Source of the DNA: Granulicella sp. WH15 | GTDB taxonomy: Bacteria; Acidobacteriota; Terriglobia; Terriglobales; Acidobacteriaceae | Length of the DNA: 64,000 nt | Direction of reading: 5' to 3' | Assembly (NCBI RefSeq): GCF_009914315.1 | Contig: NZ_CP042596.1 | Span: 4,526,001 to 4,590,000 of the forward strand | Shown: in pieces, positions 53,391 to 61,134 of the stretch | Numbering within the stretch: position 1 is the first letter of the stretch | Layout: each line of letters opens with the position of its first letter | Made by a program: the position numbers and the translations under genes | The notes under the pieces: generated by a model | The model's database searches: none | Seen by the model: the letters and a program-made list of their open reading frames with translations, nothing else | What the model was told of the DNA's origin: nothing

Positions 53391-53519
53391 AATGTTTGCC
53401 GTCTGCCTGGGGCGACCGAGCCGCTGCTGGCCTCGCCGTCGCCGGACTTCCGTTCTCTTCCTTCATCTGCCCCGGCTGCTGGCCGAGGTCAGTTTTGATC
53501 TGGTGACGCTATCTCTTTG

Positions 53520-53849
53520 CTACTTCGCTTCTTCGTCGGTGGTTACGCTGGCGATGGCGCTCTTGACGAACTCGAGCTTCACATTATCCGGCGCGATGCG
53601 GAGCAGGACGGTATCGTCCTTGACCTGCAGGACGACTCCGCGGATGCCGCCCGAGGTGGTGACACGGTCGCCGCTCTTGAGTCCGTCGAGCATCGCCTGC
53701 CACTGTTTTTGCTTCTTCTGATTCGGGGCGATCATCAGGAAGTACATGGCCACGAAGAAGAGCAGCAATATGGGAATGCCGCCGAACCCGCCCAACAGGC
53801 CGCCGCCGCTGCTTTGAAGCCAGATTGCCAACACGCTCACAGCACTCAT
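53520..53849 (-). CDS. yajC: Preprotein translocase accessory protein YajC
   Basis: 109 residues. One transmembrane helix (IPILLLFFVAMYFLMIAP, ~25-43) followed by QKKQKQWQAMLDGLKSGDRV and the small beta domain VTTSGGIRGVVLQVKDDTV, all typical of YajC. Associates with SecDF. In many bacteria tgt lies directly upstream; here a divergent TonB-C gene and a repeat separate them. Confidence 0.94.
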   Translation of the reverse strand: MSAVSVLAIWLQSSGGGLLGGFGGIPILLLFFVAMYFLMIAPNQKKQKQWQAMLDGLKSGDRVTTSGGIRGVVLQVKDDTVLLRIAPDNVKLEFVKSAIASVTTDEEAK

Positions 53850-54147
53850 ACCGATCAGGCCACCCGCTTGAGGTTCTGCGGGTGTTGCCGCACAACTAAA
53901 GGTCGCACTACTGCACTACTTATAGTCCAGGTCGATTTCGAAGGAGTTCGAAGTCGAAGCTCAGGATTGGGGCTGGAGGCACGTTTGAGGCGCGGCTCCT
54001 CACCTGCAATCTAGATTGCTCAGTGGTTAAGCATCGCGTACAGGCTGGAGTGTGTCAAGGAAACAAGCGCGGCGAGCAAAAACGGACAGAAGACGGCGGC
54101 GGATAAACGAAAAGGTAAAAATCACGGGGGGGTCTGGAGGTCGTTGC

Positions 54148-54208
54148 CTTTACGCGAAGCGTCGAGTACCGCACGAAGTGCCGCCCGCCCGGCGTGAGGG
54201 CGTCTTTA
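54148..54208 (+). repeat. Dispersed repeat, module A
   Basis: TTTACGCGAAGCGTCGAGTA, GCAC-GAA-GTGC, CCGCCCGCCCGGCGTGAGGG. The only module A copy in this window not at a gene 3' end; it may mark the scar of a lost gene. Confidence 0.8.
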
Positions 54209-54428
54209 ATCTTTCATCAAAAAAGATTTCAAAGAGCAAAGCACCTCTCCCCTCCCCTCTGGTCCGTGCCGATCTTTTGCTCCTTACCCACTCCGTCGCC
54301 CTCCTGTTTTGCGCCACTTAGCGATCCGCATTTCACATAGTGAAATTTTCGACGACCCTGAAAAACCTCGCCTAAAGTCGCCCATAAAACTTTAAAAATG
54401 GGCAGGAAATTTAAATCAAATAAAAAGA

Positions 54429-54457
54429 TTGACAATCGTATGCTCGCTGGTTTAAGT
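54429..54457 (+). promoter_or_regulatory. Candidate promoter of the TonB-C gene
   Basis: TTGACA (54429-54434), perfect -35 consensus, 17-bp spacer, weak -10 TTAAGT (54452-54457), in an AT-rich stretch 36 bp before the start codon. Confidence 0.4.
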
Positions 54458-54493
54458 TGGTTTTGGCAACTCTAACCCTTAGGAGAAAACATC

Positions 54494-54949
54494 ATGCGCT
54501 CAACGATCCTGGCTACCCTCATCCTGGCCCCCGCTCTGCTCCATGCACAGGCCTCGCAGGCCGCCGGTAACGGCTCGCAGGATCGCGCGAATGCTCCCTA
54601 CGCGCTAGCCTCGGCCTCTGCCCCTGCCTCCCCCGCCGCTGACATCAAGACCGGCAAGTCCAGCATCCGCGTCAGCACCGGCGTCATCCAGCCGACGCTC
54701 ATCCAGCGCGCCGACATCAGCTACAGCCCGCGCGACCTGAGCCTGAACCCTGACGACAACAAAGTCGTCGTCGGAATGCTCGTCGACGAGCAGGGTCACA
54801 CCAAGGACGTCAGCATCGTCAAGTCCGTCAACCCGGTCATCGACGGCCGCGTCCTCGAGGCAGTTCGCCAGTTCCGCTTCGAGCCCGCCCGCCTCGACTC
54901 GCAGATCATCCCCGTCCGCGTCAACCTGTCGATCCAGCTCGAGCGCTAA
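54494..54949 (+). CDS. Secreted stand-alone TonB C-terminal domain protein
   Basis: 151 residues with AGGAGA 7 nt before the ATG. A cleavable signal peptide (MRSTILATLILAPALLHAQA) instead of the TonB membrane anchor, an Ala/Ser-rich ~35-residue linker without the usual Pro-rich spanner, and a TonB-C-like domain (KVVVGMLVDEQGHTKDVSIV, DGRVLEAVRQFRFEPARLD). A soluble TonB-C domain cannot transduce energy by itself; it may bind receptors or another periplasmic partner. Monocistronic: its own leader and a terminator. Confidence 0.78.
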   Translation: MRSTILATLILAPALLHAQASQAAGNGSQDRANAPYALASASAPASPAADIKTGKSSIRVSTGVIQPTLIQRADISYSPRDLSLNPDDNKVVVGMLVDEQGHTKDVSIVKSVNPVIDGRVLEAVRQFRFEPARLDSQIIPVRVNLSIQLER

Positions 54950-54960
54950 GCCCTCCACAC

Positions 54961-54997
54961 GCAAAGCCCGCGGCCAAAACCGCGGGCTTTGCTGTTT
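54961..54997. terminator. Intrinsic terminator after the TonB-C gene
   Basis: Perfect 13-bp stem GCAAAGCCCGCGG/CCGCGGGCTTTGC (54961-54973, 54980-54992) with a 6-nt loop, then TGTTT; 11 bp past the stop. Confidence 0.8.
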
Positions 54998-55010
54998 AAC
55001 AACAAAAGCT

Positions 55011-55110
55011 AAAGGCGCCCTAACGCCGGGCGGGCGGTACTTCGTACGGTTCTCGGGACGGTATGGGCAGGATCAGCCTCTGAGGGCCTCCCGTTGGTCG
55101 GCAGCGAGCT
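55011..55110 (-). repeat. Dispersed repeat, extended module A (subtype shared with 46.4 kb)
   Basis: Reverse copy: AAAGGCGCCCTAACGCCGGG, mini-hairpin GTAC-TTC-GTAC (both sides changed from GCAC/GTGC), then CCCGAGAACC arm equivalent, CATACCGTCC and GGGAGGCCCTCAGAGGCTGA in the inverse sense, and CCTCCCGTTGGTCGGCAG. Lies between the TonB-C gene and the tgt stop. Confidence 0.75.
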
Positions 55111-56232
55111 TTATTGCGGTTCTCGGACTCGTTGCATCGTGTCCAAATAAAAAGCTAGGTTGTGGATTGAGTTCAGCGTCCCGGACAACGGCTCTCCCGA
55201 CGAAAACAGGTGCCGCAGGTACGCCCGCGTATACCGCTGGCACACCATGCAGCCGCAGTTCTCATCAATCGGTCCCTGATCCTCCGCGTACTCGCGCTTC
55301 TTAATGTTCAGCCGCTCAATCGACCCATCCGTCAGTCGAGTAAACAGCAGCCCATGCCGCGCCGACCGCGTGGGCAGCACGCAGTCCATCATGTCGACGC
55401 CCATTCCGGCGTACTCCTCGATCTCCTCCGGGTAGCCGACGCCCATCACGTAGCGCGGCTTGTCCTTCGGCAGGAACTCCAGCGTGCGGGCGATCATCTC
55501 TCGGGTCACCTCACGCGGCTCGCCCACGGCCAGCCCGCCGATGGCGTAGCCGGGCAGGTCCATCTCCACCAACCGCTCGGCCGACTCGCGCCGCAGGTCG
55601 GGGTACATGCCGCCCTGCACGATGCCGAAGAGGCTCTGCGTCTGTCCGCCCAGCTCCTCGTGCCACGGAACGCGGTGTTTGTTGGCTTCGAAGTGCGCCT
55701 TCGACCGAGCGGCCCAGGCATGGGTCAGCCCCATGGAATCGCGGGTGCGCTCGTGGCTGGCCGGGTGCTCGACGCACTCGTCGAAGACCATGATGATGTC
55801 CGCGCCGAGGGCGATCTGAACCTCAATGGAGTGCTCGGGCGAGAAGAAGTGCTTACTGCCGTCGAGGTGCGAGCGGAACTCGACGCCCTCGGGCGTAATC
55901 TTGCGCAGCTTGCTGAGCGAGAAGACCTGGAAGCCGCCGGAGTCGGTGAGCATGGGGCGATTCCAGCTCATGAAGCGGTGGACGCCGCCCATGCGCCGGA
56001 TCAGCTCGTGGCCGGGGCGCAGGTAGAGGTGGTAGGTGTTGGCGAGGATGATCTGTGCGCCCGCGTCGTCGCGGCCCAGGTGTTCGAGGACGTCCTGCGG
56101 GACTGCCTTGACCGTGGCGGCGGTGCCGACCGGCATGAAGACCGGCGTCTCGACGGTTCCGTGGGGCAGGGTAAGCGTGGCGCGGCGGAGGCCGGAGTCG
56201 GTGGTGCGGTGAAGCTGAAAAGTAAGCGGCAT
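55111..56232 (-). CDS. tgt: Queuine tRNA-ribosyltransferase
   Basis: 373 residues from the ATG at 56232; the frame runs to 56277 through a repeat element and is not used. TIM barrel with ILANTYHLYLRPG, LTDSGGFQVFSL (general acid/base Asp), GIVQGGMYPDLRRESAE, GYAIGGLAVGE, nucleophile Asp in GVDMMDCVLPTR, and the zinc site CGCMVCQRYTR with NSIHNL. Exchanges guanine for preQ1 at tRNA position 34. Normally next to yajC-secDF, as is nearly the case here. Confidence 0.96.
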   Translation of the reverse strand: MPLTFQLHRTTDSGLRRATLTLPHGTVETPVFMPVGTAATVKAVPQDVLEHLGRDDAGAQIILANTYHLYLRPGHELIRRMGGVHRFMSWNRPMLTDSGGFQVFSLSKLRKITPEGVEFRSHLDGSKHFFSPEHSIEVQIALGADIIMVFDECVEHPASHERTRDSMGLTHAWAARSKAHFEANKHRVPWHEELGGQTQSLFGIVQGGMYPDLRRESAERLVEMDLPGYAIGGLAVGEPREVTREMIARTLEFLPKDKPRYVMGVGYPEEIEEYAGMGVDMMDCVLPTRSARHGLLFTRLTDGSIERLNIKKREYAEDQGPIDENCGCMVCQRYTRAYLRHLFSSGEPLSGTLNSIHNLAFYLDTMQRVREPQ

Positions 56233-56252
56233 CCTCTTCTGATTGTAAAGAA

Positions 56253-56317
56253 ATACGCGAAGCGTCCAATACCCCACGAAGTGGCGCCCGTCCGGCGTGA
56301 GGACGCTTTTGCCGTTG
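56253..56317 (+). repeat. Dispersed repeat, module A (compensated stem)
   Basis: ATACGCGAAGCGTCCAATAC, mini-hairpin CCAC-GAA-GTGG, CGCCCGTCCGGCGTGAGGAC, GCTTTTGCCGTTG. The tail touches the stop codon of the next minus-strand gene (56318-56320), and the head is 20 bp upstream of the tgt start. Confidence 0.85.
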
Positions 56318-57154
56318 CTACTTGGCCAGGGCCAGCGCTACTGCCTGCTCGAACGGCAGGTCGTCCGGCAGATGCTTGAAGCCGCTATGCTCCGAGTGCT
56401 GCTTCTTGGCGATTGCCTTGAAGAAGATGGCGCGGCCGGTGATATCCGTGTCCAGACTGGCGGTCTTCCAGTCGCTGCCCTCCACGCGGTCGCGAGTAGT
56501 CGCAAAGCTGCTGCCGGACTTGATCGTCGCGATCAGCCCGAAGCCCAGCAGCACATCCTGCGAGAGCCTGCCTTCAATCATGTGCAGCCGCGCCGTGGCT
56601 TCTTCCACCGTAATGGTCCCCGACATGGAGGCCAGCACGCGATCCTCCATCGACTGCGGCGAGTACGCCGGATCGGGCCGGAAGCGCAGCTTCAGGTACG
56701 GCCCCTCGCGCGCGGGCGAGTCAAAGAGAAAGGCCTTCGGCAGCAGTTGCAGCATCTGCTTGGCGCGGGTCTCATCGTTCTTCAGCGCCTGCTCCCGCTT
56801 CTGGAAGGCGTCGGGATGCGCGCCGATCTCGACGATGCGGGCACGCTCGGCTGCCGCACGCTCGGGGCTCAGGGGCTTGCCGTCCTCGGCGATCAGGTAG
56901 CGGATACGCCCCAGCTTGGTCTCGACGACGCGCTCCGTCCACAGGTGCCCGTCGGTGCGGTCCGAGCGTTCGGTGGAAAGATAAAGATAACGGCCACGGT
57001 GCAGAGCATCCTCATCCTCATGCACGATCAACGCCGTCAGCATCGGCTTGGCGTCGTACACGGCTTGAGCCGAAGCAGCAGATGGCAGGAGCGCCAGAGA
57101 GATGCCGGTGAGAAGAACAAGACTTGAAACAGAGTACCGGCGTTTGATCTGCAT
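56318..57154 (-). CDS. Hypothetical periplasmic protein
   Basis: 278 residues from the ATG at 57154; a TTG at 57175 is an unlikely alternative and no good ribosome site is visible. Signal peptide (VSSLVLLTGISLALLPSAASA). The mature part starts with VYDAKPMLTALIVHEDEDAL, has a charged helical middle (ERAAAERARIVEIG, QKREQALKNDETRAKQML) and a beta-rich second half (GPYLKLRFRPDPAYSP, GTITVEEATARLHMIEGRL). No family recognised; the second half might be a lipoprotein-carrier-like fold, but this is uncertain. 85 bp upstream of tgt and possibly cotranscribed with it through the repeat. Confidence 0.6.
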   Translation of the reverse strand: MQIKRRYSVSSLVLLTGISLALLPSAASAQAVYDAKPMLTALIVHEDEDALHRGRYLYLSTERSDRTDGHLWTERVVETKLGRIRYLIAEDGKPLSPERAAAERARIVEIGAHPDAFQKREQALKNDETRAKQMLQLLPKAFLFDSPAREGPYLKLRFRPDPAYSPQSMEDRVLASMSGTITVEEATARLHMIEGRLSQDVLLGFGLIATIKSGSSFATTRDRVEGSDWKTASLDTDITGRAIFFKAIAKKQHSEHSGFKHLPDDLPFEQAVALALAK

Positions 57155-57298
57155 AGGAAGGTAGATGCTAACCAACAGACCTTAAGACTAGGTGAATCGC
57201 AAAAGGTTGGAATCCCGCCCCTTGGCGCGGGCGGAGGCCGATGCTATCCTCACTGCACCCATCAGCACTCAGCCTGTTTCTTTCGCAGAAAGGCACTC

Positions 57299-58603
57299 AT
57301 GTCGGTCCTGCCCGTAGCCGCAGATCAGGACGCCGTCGCCGCCCGCGCCCTGCGCAAGGCCACCCTGCGCCTGATCCCTCTGATCGCCCTGGGCTACGGC
57401 ACGGCCTACATGGACCGGGTCAACATCAGCTTCGCCGCCCTGCAGATGAACCGCGACCTGCACTTCAGCGCCTCAGTCTACGGGCTGGGCGCGGGGCTGT
57501 TCTTCCTCAGCTACGCGGCGCTCGAGATCCCCTCGAACCTGGCGCTCTACCGCTTCGGCGCACGGCGCTGGCTGGCCCGCATCATGATTACCTGGGGCGT
57601 GCTCGCCATCGGCATGGCGCTGGTCCGGACGCCGTGGCAGTTCTACACCATGCGCTTCCTGCTGGGCATGGCGGAGGCGGGCTTCTTCCCCGGCGTCATC
57701 TTCTACCTGACGCAGTGGTTCCCGGCGCACCTGCGCGCCCGCGCCGTCAGCCGATTCTACGTCGCCATGCCGCTCAGCTCGGTGGTCATGGGAGCCATCG
57801 CGGGCGGGCTGCTGCATCTGAACGGGCGGCTCGGACTCGCGGGCTGGCAATGGCTCTTTCTCGTGGAGGGCCTCCCGGCGATCGTGCTCAGCGTGGTTTT
57901 CCTCTTCTTCATCCCCGACGGCCCCGCCGACGCCGCGTGGCTGACCGAGGAGGAGAGAGCCTCGATCCTAGGCGCACTGGAAGAGGACCGCCTCCGAGAG
58001 GCCGGGCACGACACCCACAGTATCGGCACCGCGCTGCTCGACTGGCGCGTCTGGCTGATGAGCGCCGTCTTCCTGCTGGAGCTGGGCAGCAACTACGCCT
58101 ACACCCTCTCGGCCCCGGCCATCCTGACCGAGGCCACCCACGCCAGCGCCACCGTGGTCGGCTGGCTGCTCTCGGCGATGAACCTCGTCGGCGCGGCCTG
58201 CATGATCTTCAACGCCATCCACTCCGACCGCACGCGCGAGCGGTACTGGCACGTCATCGTGCCCTTTCTCCTCATGGCCGTGGGCTTCGCCTGCGGCGGT
58301 CTGGCGACAAAGCCGTGGCTGGTCGTGCCCGCGCTGGCCCTGACTGTCTTCACCTACTCGGGCATTCAGGGGCCGCTGTGGGCGATCCCCGGCGGCTTCC
58401 TCAAGGGGCGCTCGGCTGCGGCGGGTATTGCGACCATCAACATGATCGGGATGCTTGGCGGATTTATCGGCCCGGCGTGGATGGGCGTCTCGAAAGATGC
58501 CACCGGCAGCTACCGCACCGGGCTGGCCGCGCTGACGGTTCCCTGCCTCATCGGCGCAGGGCTGATTCTTTACCTGCGCCGCACTGCACAGTCGCCCGGA
58601 TAA
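57299..58603 (+). CDS. MFS transporter, anion:cation symporter (ACS)-like
   Basis: 434 residues with AGAAAGG before the ATG. Twelve hydrophobic segments. Motif YMDRVNISFAALQMNRDL near residue 37 is characteristic of the ACS family; RFLLGMAEAGFFPGVIFYLTQW and an acidic central loop (LTEEERASILGALEEDRLRE) agree. ACS members take up organic anions such as hexuronates, galactonate or tartrate with protons. Convergent with the ribulokinase gene; the substrate may be a sugar acid but is not shown. Confidence 0.88.
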   Translation: MSVLPVAADQDAVAARALRKATLRLIPLIALGYGTAYMDRVNISFAALQMNRDLHFSASVYGLGAGLFFLSYAALEIPSNLALYRFGARRWLARIMITWGVLAIGMALVRTPWQFYTMRFLLGMAEAGFFPGVIFYLTQWFPAHLRARAVSRFYVAMPLSSVVMGAIAGGLLHLNGRLGLAGWQWLFLVEGLPAIVLSVVFLFFIPDGPADAAWLTEEERASILGALEEDRLREAGHDTHSIGTALLDWRVWLMSAVFLLELGSNYAYTLSAPAILTEATHASATVVGWLLSAMNLVGAACMIFNAIHSDRTRERYWHVIVPFLLMAVGFACGGLATKPWLVVPALALTVFTYSGIQGPLWAIPGGFLKGRSAAAGIATINMIGMLGGFIGPAWMGVSKDATGSYRTGLAALTVPCLIGAGLILYLRRTAQSPG

Positions 58604-58706
58604 AAGGCTTGTCCTGCCGGACGGGCCCGCTGCGCGCGGGGCGGGCGTTTACACGCCTTTTTACTGCTTCGCGTGGCCCTTCCGTTGGTCGGGATCAACA
58701 TTCGGT
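58603..58706 (+). repeat. Dispersed repeat, module C variant
   Basis: GGCTTGTCCTGCCGGACGGG, CGGGCGTTTACACGCCTTTT with a GGGCGTTTACACGCC hairpin followed by T residues, CTGCTTCGCGTGG, and a worn CCGTTGGTCGG arm. It matches the inverse element at 31.46-31.54 kb and, more loosely, 11.75 kb. Its hairpin and T run would serve as a terminator for the MFS gene. Confidence 0.8.
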
Positions 58707-60277
58707 CAATGACGGACTGAGATTTTTCTCAGGTCGCCAAAGATCGCGTGCAGATCGACCCCTTCTGTTTGGTTGCTTCCCAATGCAAAGTAAAGCCGCC
58801 GATAAAGCCCAAACAACTCCTCATAGATCGACGCCTCAAACGGCTCCGGCAGAAAGATCTTCTCCTTCAGGCAGAGCTTCGCCTGAGCCTCCTCCACGCT
58901 CTTGAACTCGCCGATCGCCAGCATGGCAAAGATCCCTGAGCCCAGACTGGTCGGGATGCCGTCCGGCACCACCACCGGCTTGTTCAGCACGTTGGCATAG
59001 ACCTGGTTGAGCGCCTGATTGTGCTGCGGGATGCCGCCGCCGTTGATGACGCGCTGGACCGGAACGCCGTACTCGGCCATACGCTCAAGGATGATGCGCG
59101 TGTGGAAGGCCGTGCCCTCGATGGCGGCGAAGAACTCATCCGCCGCGGTGTGCAGCAGCGTCCAGCCCAGCGTGACGCCAGCCAGATCGGCGTCGACCAG
59201 CACCGTGCGGTCGCCGTTATCCCAGCTCAGCCGCAGCAGCCCGGTCTGCCCGGCCTTGAAGCCAGCGGTCTGGGCGGAAAGCTCCTTCACCGTCGTGCCC
59301 GCGCGCTTGGCGATGGCCTCAAAGATATCGCCTACAGCCGAAAGACCGGCCTCGACGCCGGTGTAGTACGGATGCACCGAGCCGGGGACCACCCCGCAGA
59401 CGCCCGGCACCAGATTCACCTCGGGCTGCATCGCGATGATGCACGTCGAGGTGCCGATGACGTTGACGACGTCGCCCTGACGGCAGCCCGCGCCGATGGC
59501 GTCCCAATGCGCGTCAAACGCGCCGACGGGAATGGGAATCCCTGCCTTGAGGCCCATCTTCGCAGCCCATTCGGGGGAAAGATGCCCGGCCAGATGGTCC
59601 GAGGTGAGGAACTCGCCGGACATCTTCTCGACTACACCGTCGAAGAGCGGGTCCACCTTGCTCAAAAAAGCCTGCGGCGGGTAGCCGCCCCACTTCGGGT
59701 TCCAGAGCCACTTGTGCCCCATCGCGCAGACGCTGCGCTTGACTAGCTTCGGGTCGGTGATGCCCGAGAGCGTCGCCGCCACCATGTCGCAGTGCTCGAA
59801 GGCGCTGGCGAACTGGCCGCGCTTCTCAGGATTATTCCGCAGCCAGTGCAGCAGCTTGGCGAATCCCCACTCGTGCGAGTAGACGCCGCCGCACCAGTCG
59901 ATGGCCTCGATGCCCTCGGCGTGGGCCAGCGCGGTGATCTTGTGGGCCTCGTGCTTGGCGCGGTGGTCGCACCACAGGTAGTACTCGTTCAGCGGCTGCA
60001 TGTGCGCATCAACGGGGATGACGCTCGACCCGGTGGTGTCGAGCGCGATGGCGCGGACGTCGTCTCCGGCCACGCCGGTCTGTGCGAGCGCCGCGTGCAT
60101 GGCCTGCGCGAGCGAGACCATGTGGTCCTCGTGCGACTGCGTGGCGAGGTCGTGGTCGGAGGTGCTGCGGTGCAGCGGGTAAGCCGCGACGGCGGTGCCG
60201 AGGGGGCCGCGCTCGCTGTCGAGCAGGGTTACGCGTACGCTGAGGGTGCCGAAGTCTACGCCTGCGACAATTGCCAT
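58706..60277 (-). CDS. araB: Ribulokinase-like FGGY carbohydrate kinase
   Basis: 523 residues. FGGY fold with N-terminal VAGVDFGTLSVRVTLLD, AIALDTTGSSVIPVDAHMQP, CDHRAKHEAHKI, YSHEWGFAKLLHWLRN, GAFDAHWDAIGAG, VIGTSTCIIAM and the second-domain ATP site RVINGGGIPQHN with TSLGSGIFAML. These match ribulokinases (AraB) better than xylulokinase or glycerol kinase; somewhat shorter than E. coli AraB. Phosphorylates L-ribulose in L-arabinose use. No araA, araD or araC neighbour is present, so the rest of the pathway is elsewhere. Confidence 0.88.
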   Translation of the reverse strand: MAIVAGVDFGTLSVRVTLLDSERGPLGTAVAAYPLHRSTSDHDLATQSHEDHMVSLAQAMHAALAQTGVAGDDVRAIALDTTGSSVIPVDAHMQPLNEYYLWCDHRAKHEAHKITALAHAEGIEAIDWCGGVYSHEWGFAKLLHWLRNNPEKRGQFASAFEHCDMVAATLSGITDPKLVKRSVCAMGHKWLWNPKWGGYPPQAFLSKVDPLFDGVVEKMSGEFLTSDHLAGHLSPEWAAKMGLKAGIPIPVGAFDAHWDAIGAGCRQGDVVNVIGTSTCIIAMQPEVNLVPGVCGVVPGSVHPYYTGVEAGLSAVGDIFEAIAKRAGTTVKELSAQTAGFKAGQTGLLRLSWDNGDRTVLVDADLAGVTLGWTLLHTAADEFFAAIEGTAFHTRIILERMAEYGVPVQRVINGGGIPQHNQALNQVYANVLNKPVVVPDGIPTSLGSGIFAMLAIGEFKSVEEAQAKLCLKEKIFLPEPFEASIYEELFGLYRRLYFALGSNQTEGVDLHAIFGDLRKISVRH

Positions 60278-60356
60278 TCCATTCGCTCCAGAGAGATCCG
60301 TTCCATCCTATCCGGCGGCTCTGGAGCTTGTCTCGCTATTCATAGATAAAAAAATA

Positions 60357-60505
60357 CTTTCACGCGCAGCGTCCAAAACCCCACGAAGTGGCGCCCGCCC
60401 GGCGTTAGGGCGCTTTTGCTGTTGCCTCTAAACAATGCAGAAGCAGATTCCTCCGCTTCGCTCCTGAATGACAACCAAGAAAACAAGCGACGGCAACGAC
60501 AAAAA
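60357..60505 (+). repeat. Composite dispersed repeat, modules A (+) and B (-)
   Basis: A (60357-60426): TTTCACGCGCAGCGTCCAAA with CGC-GCA-GCG stem kept, mini-hairpin CCAC-GAA-GTGG, GGCGTTAGGGCGCTTTTGCT. B in the opposite orientation (60436-60505): GCAGAAGCAGATTCCTCCGC, CTCCTGAATGACAACCAAGA. The A-B relative orientation here is the reverse of that at 28.1 kb, so modules move or flip independently. Confidence 0.85.
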
Positions 60506-60525
60506 TGCTCACAGCCGACCAACGG

Positions 60526-61128
60526 CTAGGCAATAAGGTCTGTGGCCACCTTCGTCTCAACCGGGGCCAACACCTCGGCCAGCAGCCGGACCACCCGAGC
60601 AATCGGCAGCCCCACCACATTGCCGTAATCGCCCTCGATTCGAGGAATCCACCGGGCCGCATACCCCTGGATCGCATACGCCCCAGCCTTGTCGAGCGGC
60701 TCGCCGCCATCCACATACTCGCGGATCTCGGCCTCCGTCATCAGGTTGAAGGTCACCTGCGTGATCTCCACATCGGCCACCGTGCGGAGCGCCGAAACCG
60801 CAGCCACGCCGGTCATCACCGCATGGGTCCGACCGGAGAGCATCGTCAGCATCCGCACCGCGTCCGCGCCCGAGGTCGGCTTGCCTAGCACCCGGTCGTC
60901 GAGCACCACACAGGTATCGGCGGCCAGCACCAGCGGAGGCTCCAGATTGGAGGCGTGCAGCTTGTACACCGCCTGCGCCTTCTCGATGGCCAGCCGCTGC
61001 ACATACGCGGCAGCCGCCTCATTGGGCAGCGGGGTCTCGTCGATATCGGCGGGCTCGACGATGTAGTCGAGTCCGGCCTGGGTCAGCAGTTCACGGCGGC
61101 GTGGCGAGGCGGAGGCAAGAATCAGCAT
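60526..61128 (-). CDS. maf: Maf-like nucleoside triphosphate pyrophosphatase
   Basis: 200 residues. Starts LILASASPRRRELLTQAGLDY, the Maf signature; VLAADTCVVLDDRVLGKP with catalytic Asp, LSGRTHAVMTGVA, and GAYAIQGYAARWIPRIEGDY follow. Maf proteins hydrolyse non-canonical or canonical nucleoside triphosphates (dTTP/UTP or m7GTP) and can arrest septation when overproduced. 6 bp downstream of the mutarotase gene, so one operon. Confidence 0.94.
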   Translation of the reverse strand: MLILASASPRRRELLTQAGLDYIVEPADIDETPLPNEAAAAYVQRLAIEKAQAVYKLHASNLEPPLVLAADTCVVLDDRVLGKPTSGADAVRMLTMLSGRTHAVMTGVAAVSALRTVADVEITQVTFNLMTEAEIREYVDGGEPLDKAGAYAIQGYAARWIPRIEGDYGNVVGLPIARVVRLLAEVLAPVETKVATDLIA

Positions 61129-61134
61129 GACTGG

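Larger units (their letters stand above)
53850..54493. other. Long divergent non-coding region between yajC and the TonB-C gene
   Basis: 644 bp with no credible gene. Visible signals: TTCGAA-rich segment (53938-53960), the perfect 14-bp palindrome GCAATCTAGATTGC (54006-54019), repeat module A (54148-54208), the 7-bp-arm palindrome ATTTCAC-ATA-GTGAAAT (54330-54346), then an AT-rich leader with a TTGACA box. Confidence 0.5.

Noticed and set aside
58706..60277. Reading the FGGY kinase as evidence of an arabinose operon
   Set aside because: No isomerase, epimerase, arabinose transporter or AraC-type regulator adjoins it; the nearby MFS transporter is convergent and of a sugar-acid type.
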